From Thermoplasmatota archaeon (GTDB taxonomy: Archaea; Thermoplasmatota; Penumbrarchaeia; Penumbrarchaeales; Penumbrarchaeaceae): a stretch of DNA of 5,152 nucleotides. The notes under the pieces are model-generated. The model did not search any database and was not told where the DNA came from. It worked only from the letters and a program-made list of their open reading frames with translations. The stretch is from NCBI GenBank assembly GCA_030591285.1, contig JAUVBH010000143.1, positions 1 through 5,152 of the forward strand. Reading direction: 5' to 3'. This document shows, in pieces, positions 1 to 5,152 of this stretch (positions are counted from its first letter, which is position 1; every line of letters begins with the position of its first letter). A program made the translations under genes and the position numbers.

Positions 1-26
1 AGGTTGTGGAGAGAGCATCTTCATCA

Positions 27-1103
27 CTAAGAAGCGATTGATATCTCTCTCTTCTTCTCCTTAACCCTCAGAATGAAGTTCATTGCCAGCAGTGCAACGT
101 AACCAAGTCCTATCTCGAACAGATATGAGTTCATCTGTGTCATAATAGATACCGTTATAGCAGGTGCTGCATCAATTCCAACGGCACTGTAAAGTCCCAT
201 CATGGTGAATTCTGCAATACCGATCATTCCAGGCATCTGGGATAATAACCCTATGGCGAAAGCCACCATGACGACCATAGATACAGTGAAGAAGGGGACA
301 CTGTATCCAACTGCAATGAAGAGCATGTAGGCAGCTGCGAACCTGAAACTGTAGATCATAACTCCCAGGAAGATGTCAACTGCCATGTAGATCGGATTCT
401 TGGCCAGGAAACCGAAGGATGACCTGAATTCCACGATCCCGGTCTTGAACCGTTGAATGTAGAAACTGCGATCTTTGGATTTTGAACCAAGTAGGAACTT
501 TGATACTCGATGAATGAAGGATCCAACCTTTTTGGATTGTCTTTCTCCAAGATTTCGGAATATAAGGTAAGAAAGAACCCCTATGATGATCCAGAAAAGA
601 ACAAAAGCTCCGGTCAGGATCTGCAGCAATCGAGGCATATCGAAAGTGACAGTGGCGTAGATAGTTAGCGGGATGAGAAGAGATAACATCGCAATTGTGA
701 TCGATGCCTTATCAACCATTGCTGCTGCGAAGACCCTGGAGAATCTGGTGCGGTAGCAGGTTGAGATGAGCTTTGCTCTTACAGGTTCCCCTGCCATCCT
801 GCCCGATGGAGTGGTGATATTTACGAAGTTACCTGCCATATTGGCAAGGAGAATAAATGGATACCAAGCTTGGGGTACCCTCCTTCTTACAAGCAGGAAA
901 TATTTCAGACCCCATGTGATCTGAATTCCTGCGAAACATGCCATGGATAGAAGAACGTAGATGGGATCGAGGCCTCTGATCTCCTCGAGAACATCCCCAC
1001 CCATGGAGAACATCAACACTACTAATATCACAAAGAAGATCGCGAGTGAAATGATGACGAACCATCGTTTCCCCTTCTTCTTCTTCTTCTTCTCCCTGTC
1101 CAT
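27..1103 (-). CDS. Lysylphosphatidylglycerol synthase TM-region / flippase-like membrane protein
   Basis: Integral membrane protein of 358 residues related to the transmembrane half of MprF (LPG synthase TM region, also called UPF0104 or flippase-like domain). Members are linked to lipid flipping or to surface glycan and lipid-linked sugar assembly; the specific role here is unknown. Visible family motifs are GNFVNITTPSGRMAGEPVRAKL (91-112), the N-x-x-P-x-G-x-x-(G/A)-EP-x-RA pattern, and QMPGMIGIAEFTMMGLYSAVG (289-309), the PG-x-x-G-x-x-E pattern. Hydrophobic segments lie near 14-33, 47-72, 80-95, 124-152, 159-182, 237-264, 269-292 and 315-345. No catalytic aminoacyl-transfer domain is present, so this is not a complete LPG synthase. 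The N-terminus carries six consecutive lysines and the C-terminus another basic run, both expected in the cytoplasm. ATG at 1103 is preceded directly by GGAGTGA and, about 27 bases up, by a TATA-like element. It lies 70 bases after the OPT gene, in the same direction; the stop is TAG. Confidence 0.88.
   Translation of the reverse strand: MDREKKKKKKGKRWFVIISLAIFFVILVVLMFSMGGDVLEEIRGLDPIYVLLSMACFAGIQITWGLKYFLLVRRRVPQAWYPFILLANMAGNFVNITTPSGRMAGEPVRAKLISTCYRTRFSRVFAAAMVDKASITIAMLSLLIPLTIYATVTFDMPRLLQILTGAFVLFWIIIGVLSYLIFRNLGERQSKKVGSFIHRVSKFLLGSKSKDRSFYIQRFKTGIVEFRSSFGFLAKNPIYMAVDIFLGVMIYSFRFAAAYMLFIAVGYSVPFFTVSMVVMVAFAIGLLSQMPGMIGIAEFTMMGLYSAVGIDAAPAITVSIMTQMNSYLFEIGLGYVALLAMNFILRVKEKKREISIAS
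1074..1091 (-). repeat. Trinucleotide run (AAG)6 in the flippase-like gene
   Basis: Six perfect AAG codons in a row (CTT on the plus strand) encode lysines 5-10 of the flippase-like protein. A unit of three bases keeps the frame if its number changes, so slippage would only lengthen or shorten the basic N-terminal tail before the first membrane helix. Confidence 0.85.
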
Positions 1104-1125
1104 TCACTCCAGAATTAACCCTTTC

Positions 1126-1133
1126 CTATAAAA
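1126..1133 (-). promoter_or_regulatory. Possible archaeal TATA box for the flippase-like gene
   Basis: On the minus strand the spacer reads AGGAGTTTTATAGG, giving a TATA-like TTTTATAG with a purine-rich stretch just upstream that could act as a BRE. Its centre is about 27 bases before the ATG at 1103, which would put transcription start at or within a few bases of the start codon (leaderless or nearly so). If so, the GGAGTGA directly abutting the ATG (1104-1110) would be at the very 5' end of the message. The motif match is short and by eye, so read-through from the OPT gene remains possible. Confidence 0.4.
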
Positions 1134-1173
1134 CTCCTGCTAGATATCCATTGAAATCCTGGGGAATATCAAT

Positions 1174-3300
1174 TTATCCGGAAACGACCAGATAGATAGC
1201 AAGGAACGTTCCGATGATCGCTTCTGCAATATACAGGCCCGTCATGAGCATGTAGGAGTCAAGGAGTTTGAGTGTTTTCTTATCCTCACCCCACTTCTCC
1301 TTCTCTGCCTTCTTCTTGAGCCATTTCTTTTCCCAGAGATCCCTGGATAACCCTCCAGTGACCATCATCAGTGTATATTGCAAAGGCAGATACATCCCAA
1401 GTCCGAATGCAGTTCCCATACCTGTGAGCATTTCCACTGAAAAACCGATGAAAATGCCAAGGAAGAACAGAGTGAACATTACCTTGCCTCCTGCAAGGAT
1501 CTGGACAAAGACAGCGAATGCATGTGCCTGGGGAGCTTCAAGCGGTAAGGTTCCGTTGGCAAGAGCCATTGCAAAGAATGAAGCTGCCAATGCTGCTGCA
1601 GGAGTTCCAACAAGGATCGCAACACTCTCTCCCTTGATGAGGTGCATTGGTCTTGTTCCAGCATAGAGACCTGCCTTGAAGTCCCACATTATCTCTGATG
1701 AAAGGGATATTGCTGATCCGAAGACAGTCGTTCCAACAAGTGCCATTAGAACGATCTGGCTCGTTCCTCCCGGGAAAGGCCGGAAGATACTTATCAGCAT
1801 GAAGACCCCAAAGAGCATCAATAGAGTGAGGAACGAGGTTCCGGAAACGGGTGTGGTTCCCACTTCTCCGGAGATCTTCACTGCGATCGCTCCCAGCATG
1901 AAGGTGAGTATCACCAGTAGAAGGGAGAAGACCATGGATGCTATCAGAGGGAAGCCTCCAAAGAGCCAGAAAGCAGCGCTTATAGTGATGAAAGCAACAA
2001 TGACGATGATGAATATATGCTGGGTAGGCCACTCGTACCATCCCTTCCGCGGGATCCACTCCTTCTTCCCGGCACTACCGGTCTTGGTGATGTCTATTAG
2101 AACGGTCTTGAAGGTTGGAAGCATCTTTGCGAGAGCGGTGAGACCTCCTCCTAAAATAGCGCCGATGGCTATGATCTTGGCAATTCCCTGGGCTGCACCA
2201 AAAGATGGTGCTGGGTATGGGATGAACTCAGCCAGTTCAGCGTTTTGGACCGGTAGAATGTGTGTTGAGATGTATCCTGAACTTGCATATTTTTCAAGTA
2301 TCGGAACATAGATGGGCACATCCAATCCAACTGCAAGTGGTATGATGAAGAACCAGGTTACGAAAGAACCTCCAGCTACTATCATGGACGCCCTTGTTTT
2401 GAGGAACCAACCTATGGCAAATCCAATACCTGTGAACTCATATGAAATATGGGTGTATTTGGACATTGAATACGGCATGTGGATCCTGCCGTGGCCGTAG
2501 ACATTTCCTAAGTTGATGGCATTCATCAATTTGGTGAGAATTGGTGTCTTGTCACTTCCAAAAGGAAAATCTCTTAGAAAAGCGAAGATGAACATGGCAA
2601 CGAAGGATTTGAAAACGAGCTTAATAGACCTGACAGCCTGCTTCACCCCCCCTTCTGAAAGGTGATTGGAGATATCAAGAAGCTTGACGAAGGCCTGGAA
2701 TCCAGGAGCTGGAAGGGGATCCTCAACCTGCCATAATCTCCTGAAGATGATGAAGTACATCATTCCCATAATGGATGCAAAGAAACTTGCCACCATGGCC
2801 AGAGGAACGATGTTAGAGCTCTCTATCATCCCGGGTGGGATCAGCGGATTCCCGTCTGACATAACATATTGGGATGAATATGCCAGAAGATAGATCGCAG
2901 GGAATGTGAAAACGAAACCTGTTACTGTCCTGTCGGTTGCAGTGGCCGAACCTGAAGCGATGTTAACCTGGCTGGGTTTCCATTTCATTGCCATTCCGAC
3001 GAGGTATGAAACATAGAATGCTCCACCTGTTACCAATCCGATCTTTAAAGCGATATACTGGGAGATGATGGTGAACGGAAGACCAACCAAGAAGACCACA
3101 AGCAGAAGCTTTCCCCATGAGAAATGTGACCTCTCGAAGCTCTCTTTTCTATTCTTGTTATCAAGGTACTCCTCGAGTACCTCTGTGTTTAGATTGGTGT
3201 ACATCTCCGTATCAAACCACTGGAGAGTACCCTTTTCGATCGCTTCAAGACCCTTGGGTGTGACAGGCTGCCGATAAGCAGACTTTCTGACCCTGCTCAT
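1174..3300 (-). CDS. OPT-family oligopeptide/metal-chelate transporter
   Basis: Polytopic membrane carrier of 708 residues with about 14-16 hydrophobic segments between residue 63 and the C-terminus. It resembles the OPT (oligopeptide transporter, YSL-like) family, whose members move peptides or metal chelates, usually with protons. Supporting stretches: ALKIGLVTGGAF (84-95) in the first membrane hairpin; NIASGSATATDRTVTGFVFTFPA (113-135), matching the family pattern N-x-ASG-x(n)-G-x-x-FT-x-PA; PSFGAAQGIAKIIAIGAILGGGL (365-387); GTTPVSGTSFLTLL (481-494); SSEIMWDFKAGLYAGTRP (534-551); and GMYLPLQYTLMMVTGG (635-650). The first 60 residues are polar and probably cytoplasmic; a charged lysine-rich loop (657-678) precedes the last helix. 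The substrate cannot be told from sequence. The ATG at 3300 overlaps the subunit D stop (ATGA) and has a strong AAAGGAG eight bases upstream, which supports the start and translational coupling. The stop is TAA. Length is normal for prokaryotic OPT proteins. Confidence 0.88.
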   Translation of the reverse strand: MSRVRKSAYRQPVTPKGLEAIEKGTLQWFDTEMYTNLNTEVLEEYLDNKNRKESFERSHFSWGKLLLVVFLVGLPFTIISQYIALKIGLVTGGAFYVSYLVGMAMKWKPSQVNIASGSATATDRTVTGFVFTFPAIYLLAYSSQYVMSDGNPLIPPGMIESSNIVPLAMVASFFASIMGMMYFIIFRRLWQVEDPLPAPGFQAFVKLLDISNHLSEGGVKQAVRSIKLVFKSFVAMFIFAFLRDFPFGSDKTPILTKLMNAINLGNVYGHGRIHMPYSMSKYTHISYEFTGIGFAIGWFLKTRASMIVAGGSFVTWFFIIPLAVGLDVPIYVPILEKYASSGYISTHILPVQNAELAEFIPYPAPSFGAAQGIAKIIAIGAILGGGLTALAKMLPTFKTVLIDITKTGSAGKKEWIPRKGWYEWPTQHIFIIVIVAFITISAAFWLFGGFPLIASMVFSLLLVILTFMLGAIAVKISGEVGTTPVSGTSFLTLLMLFGVFMLISIFRPFPGGTSQIVLMALVGTTVFGSAISLSSEIMWDFKAGLYAGTRPMHLIKGESVAILVGTPAAALAASFFAMALANGTLPLEAPQAHAFAVFVQILAGGKVMFTLFFLGIFIGFSVEMLTGMGTAFGLGMYLPLQYTLMMVTGGLSRDLWEKKWLKKKAEKEKWGEDKKTLKLLDSYMLMTGLYIAEAIIGTFLAIYLVVSG

Positions 3301-3968
3301 ATTTTAGGCTCCTTTGGTGACCCTATTTCATCCTCTCTACTCTCCATAAGCGCTTTGATCCTCTTTCGCCTGAAGAAATCTTCTCTCTCTCTTTCTTGAA
3401 GCTGCATTGTAATGTATCTTTCAGTGTTGTGTAATTTCGGAATGAAGATATGTTCCAGGGCATTGACCCTTCGCTTTGTCTTCTCGATCTCGACTGCCAG
3501 TCTTTCCATGGATCCCTCTGTTTCTGCCAGCATAAGGGTATTTTCAAGAGCCTCCCTGTATTGTTTGGCAGAATCATCCAGGGACTGGGGAGTCCTTCCT
3601 ATTCCCCACGGCATTGTCGTTTGTTCCTCGGCGGTCCTGTCGATAACCGGAACCTTGACACCCATGATATTCAGGGAATCGATGCTTGGAGGATCGTATG
3701 GTCTGATCCCCTGCGCCATTGCCTTGACAGTGTCATAACCCATTCTTGCCATGGCTTCTTCCAATGAAGTATTGGCTTTCTTGAAGGATCCGATAACCTC
3801 TCTCTTGAGTTTTTCTCTTTTCTTGAGTACATCGAAGAACTGGACAATGAGGGCATCCCTTTTTTCCCCGAGCAGTTTGTGTCCTTTCTCGGCGAGGAGT
3901 TTCTTCTTACGGATGGAAAGAAGTTCCATCCTTGTTGGATTGACTCCCTCGACGATCTCACCTGCCAT
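3297..3968 (-). CDS. atpD: A/V-type ATP synthase subunit D
   Basis: Central-stalk (rotor) subunit of the archaeal A-type/V-type ATPase. It forms a long antiparallel coiled coil inside the A3B3 head and transmits rotation between the membrane ring and the catalytic sites. The 223 residues fit the family length of about 200-220. The N-terminal signature NPTRMELLSIRKKKLLAEKG starts at residue 10, followed by a lysine-rich helix to about 70. The C-terminal signature RRVNALEHIFIPKLHNTERYI lies at 166-186 and is followed by a second charged helix (EREREDFFRRKRIKAL). Both hallmark helices are intact. ATG at 3968 is chosen because it gives the usual short lead before NPTRMEL; a Met at residue 14 would cut the conserved motif. 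A weak GGGGA lies six bases upstream. The TGA stop overlaps the ATG of the OPT gene. Subunits A and B, its usual neighbours, are not directly upstream; TyrRS is there instead. Confidence 0.96.
   Translation of the reverse strand: MAGEIVEGVNPTRMELLSIRKKKLLAEKGHKLLGEKRDALIVQFFDVLKKREKLKREVIGSFKKANTSLEEAMARMGYDTVKAMAQGIRPYDPPSIDSLNIMGVKVPVIDRTAEEQTTMPWGIGRTPQSLDDSAKQYREALENTLMLAETEGSMERLAVEIEKTKRRVNALEHIFIPKLHNTERYITMQLQEREREDFFRRKRIKALMESREDEIGSPKEPKI
3309..3315 (-). promoter_or_regulatory. Shine-Dalgarno of the OPT gene, inside atpD
   Basis: AAAGGAG on the minus strand lies eight bases before the OPT ATG and within the last codons of subunit D. It is the clearest ribosome binding site in the window. 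Together with the ATGA overlap it fixes the OPT start and points to translational coupling of the two genes. Confidence 0.7.
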
Positions 3969-3974
3969 ATGGAT

Positions 3975-3979
3975 TCCCC
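3975..3979 (-). promoter_or_regulatory. Weak ribosome binding site of atpD
   Basis: GGGGA on the minus strand lies six bases before the subunit D ATG at 3968. It is a partial match to the archaeal GGAGGTGA consensus and mildly supports that start. The 61-base spacer to the TyrRS stop has no convincing TATA box or terminator, so subunit D may be transcribed together with TyrRS. Confidence 0.35.
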
Positions 3980-4029
3980 GGGTAAATTCTGATATTGCTT
4001 TTGATATGAAAGCTTGACGGCTGATACGG

Positions 4030-5152
4030 TTAACGGCCTATGGATTTCGAGAACTTCTTGACAATGTTCAGAGATTTTGATTCTGTCTTGAAATATTCTC
4101 TGAATGGTTTCAGGATCTCTACCATCTGGTTGGCTACCTCTTTCTTGAGGTCCGCCGGGTGGAGCTGTTTCTTGGTGAAGGTCGCTCTGAGGGCTTCATA
4201 GGTCTTGAAGTTCAGATCTCCTCCCCATTTCTCAGGTCTAGATATCTTCAGTACCCCTCGATACGGGAAGATAATTGTCTTGCAAATCTCCATGACCGGA
4301 TTGTCCGGTACCCCTTCCGGACACCATGCCTTCTTGATCTTTCTCCTGATATCATCTTCGCCATCATGGAGATAGATACCTGAATCCGGATCTGATTTGG
4401 ACATCTTCACGTTCTCATCGGCATCTTCCTCAATTCCAAGATACCCGAAAAGCTCCTTTCTTGCTACATTGAGATGTTTGTTTAGCCTGTGAAGTTCATC
4501 TGAATCGAAGGCCAGGTCGCCGTTGTACTCCTCTTTGTTGATAACTGAAAGGATCGTTGTCTTTCCACCAACCCTTCTCTTTCCAGCGATGAGAACTTCC
4601 AGAGCACTGTGCCTCTTGGTCTGGTCCATTTTCATCATGCCCTGAAGTAGATCCCTGGTCTCAGGGGACAATGTCTCGTTATCAACCAGCAGTTTCAGGT
4701 CATCTTCGATCTTCTTTGTCAGAGCGTCATGGTCCAGACCACCTGTTGGTCCGGTTATCATTTCCATCCTTCCGCTCTTGCTCAGTGATGACAGGAGAGG
4801 TGTGTGAAGTGCAGTAGGTTTTTTCCATCCAAGCTTCTCAGCTGCATCCCTTGCAAGCATGTGAGCATGCCTCTGGTCCATACCTCCGATGGCAAGGTCC
4901 ACTTCAAGATCAAAAATATCCGCTGCCTGCATGGATGGATAGAGGAACTTTGAGGAATCCATATCTCCCTCGCTCTCTCTTCTTCCCATAACGGTCATTG
5001 CCCTTCTTACCCTGGACAATGTGGCGGATTTTGCTACCTTCAGGACCTTCTCCCAGTAATCTGCGTTATCGGCCATGTCGCTTGCCCACTTGAAGTTCAA
5101 CTGACCTTTTTCAATTGCATCCTCAAGTCCATAGGCCTTGTAGCAGTCGATG
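4030..5152 (-). CDS. tyrS: Tyrosyl-tRNA synthetase, archaeal type, N-terminus missing (partial)
   Basis: Class I aminoacyl-tRNA synthetase that activates tyrosine with ATP and charges tRNA-Tyr in the cytoplasm. The reading frame is open to the right edge, giving 373 visible residues; the TTG at 5098-5100 is an internal leucine codon, not a start. Visible motifs (numbered from the first full codon): YPSMQAAD at 71-78, whose Tyr, Gln and Asp match the tyrosine-binding residues of the Methanocaldococcus jannaschii enzyme; GGMDQR at 89-94; KMSKS at 249-253; then KIKKAWCPEG and RPEKWGGDL, typical of the C-terminal anticodon-binding part. The HIGH motif and roughly 80 N-terminal residues lie outside the window. 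Two oddities: about 120 extra residues between the LLSSL strand (119-123) and KMSKS, and a basic tail of about 20 residues after the usual family end. The stop is TAA. Full length would be near 450 residues against about 306 in M. jannaschii. Identity as TyrRS rather than TrpRS rests on the YPxMQxxD and GGMDQR motifs. Confidence 0.95.
   Translation of the reverse strand, partial: IDCYKAYGLEDAIEKGQLNFKWASDMADNADYWEKVLKVAKSATLSRVRRAMTVMGRRESEGDMDSSKFLYPSMQAADIFDLEVDLAIGGMDQRHAHMLARDAAEKLGWKKPTALHTPLLSSLSKSGRMEMITGPTGGLDHDALTKKIEDDLKLLVDNETLSPETRDLLQGMMKMDQTKRHSALEVLIAGKRRVGGKTTILSVINKEEYNGDLAFDSDELHRLNKHLNVARKELFGYLGIEEDADENVKMSKSDPDSGIYLHDGEDDIRRKIKKAWCPEGVPDNPVMEICKTIIFPYRGVLKISRPEKWGGDLNFKTYEALRATFTKKQLHPADLKKEVANQMVEILKPFREYFKTESKSLNIVKKFSKSIGR
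4408..4782 (-). other. Insertion domain within TyrRS, between catalytic core and KMSKS loop
   Basis: Protein segment of about 125 residues (124-248 of the visible TyrRS). In M. jannaschii TyrRS only about four residues separate the equivalent strand from the KMSSS loop. The segment is in frame, has no stop, and is rich in charged residues. It contains a likely helical stretch (DHDALTKKIEDDLKLL), a basic patch (AGKRRVGGK) and a second likely helical stretch (DELHRLNKHLNVARKELFGYLG) before an acidic linker leading to KMSKS. The sequence GRMEM near its start sits where the canonical GKMSSS would fall. I do not recognise the fold. It lacks intein-type ends (no Cys or Ser start paired with a terminal His-Asn). 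Confidence 0.7.

Noticed and set aside
1..24. Possible start of a further minus-strand gene (ATG at 24, reading MKMLSPQP)
   Set aside because: Only eight codons are visible and there is no Shine-Dalgarno sequence, so a gene cannot be supported.
1140..1173. Imperfect inverted repeat (GATATTCC and GGATATC) after the OPT stop as a terminator
   Set aside because: The stem is short with a bulge and no T-run follows it closely; it is not a convincing terminator.
1268..1666. Plus-strand open frame of 132 codons
   Set aside because: Antisense to the conserved C-terminal part of the OPT gene; no recognisable protein features or ribosome binding site that I could support.
1676..2311. Plus-strand open frame of 211 codons antisense to the OPT gene, continued by another at 2312-2500
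   Set aside because: It lies wholly within the well-supported OPT gene, its translation shows no family motif and is rich in Pro, Lys and Met in a pattern typical of the complement of membrane-protein codons.
3412..3767. Two overlapping plus-strand open frames over atpD
   Set aside because: Both are shadows of the subunit D gene, in competing frames, with no motif.
3990..4026. TGATAT repeated at 3990 and 4002, with a related TGATAC at 4022, in the spacer before atpD
   Set aside because: Short and AT-rich, with irregular spacing; too little to call an operator.
4408..4782. Intein as an explanation for the TyrRS insertion
   Set aside because: The segment is short for a typical intein and lacks the N-terminal Cys/Ser block and the terminal His-Asn followed by Cys, Ser or Thr.

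Overview
The window carries four genes, all read on the minus strand and packed with almost no spare sequence. In transcription order they are: the C-terminal part of a tyrosyl-tRNA synthetase (runs off the right edge), A/V-type ATP synthase subunit D, an OPT-family multi-pass transporter, and a membrane protein of the lysylphosphatidylglycerol-synthase transmembrane (flippase-like) family. I see no RNA gene, CRISPR array, insertion sequence or prophage signature.

The organism is most likely an archaeon. The TyrRS is of the short archaeal/eukaryotic type (YPxMQxxD and GGMDQR motifs), the ATPase subunit D is archaeal in style, and a TATA-like element sits about 27 bases before a start codon. 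Thermoplasmata would be a reasonable guess from the general look of the proteins, but nothing here proves it; that part is inference.

Layout: TyrRS ends at 4030. A 61-base spacer precedes subunit D (3968 to 3297). The stop of subunit D overlaps the start of the OPT transporter in an ATGA junction with a good Shine-Dalgarno sequence, so these two genes are probably translated from one message. The OPT gene ends at 1174. A 70-base spacer with a TATA-like element leads to the flippase-like gene (1103 to 27), which may have its own promoter. The last 26 bases hold nothing that can be assigned.

Subunit D is the central rotor stalk of the A-type ATPase, and OPT carriers are generally proton-driven, so the coupled pair joins a part of the proton-handling machine to a probable user of the proton gradient. 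Subunit D is normally next to the A and B subunits, but here TyrRS lies directly upstream. The most unusual item is an insertion of about 120 residues in the TyrRS, immediately before the KMSKS catalytic loop.
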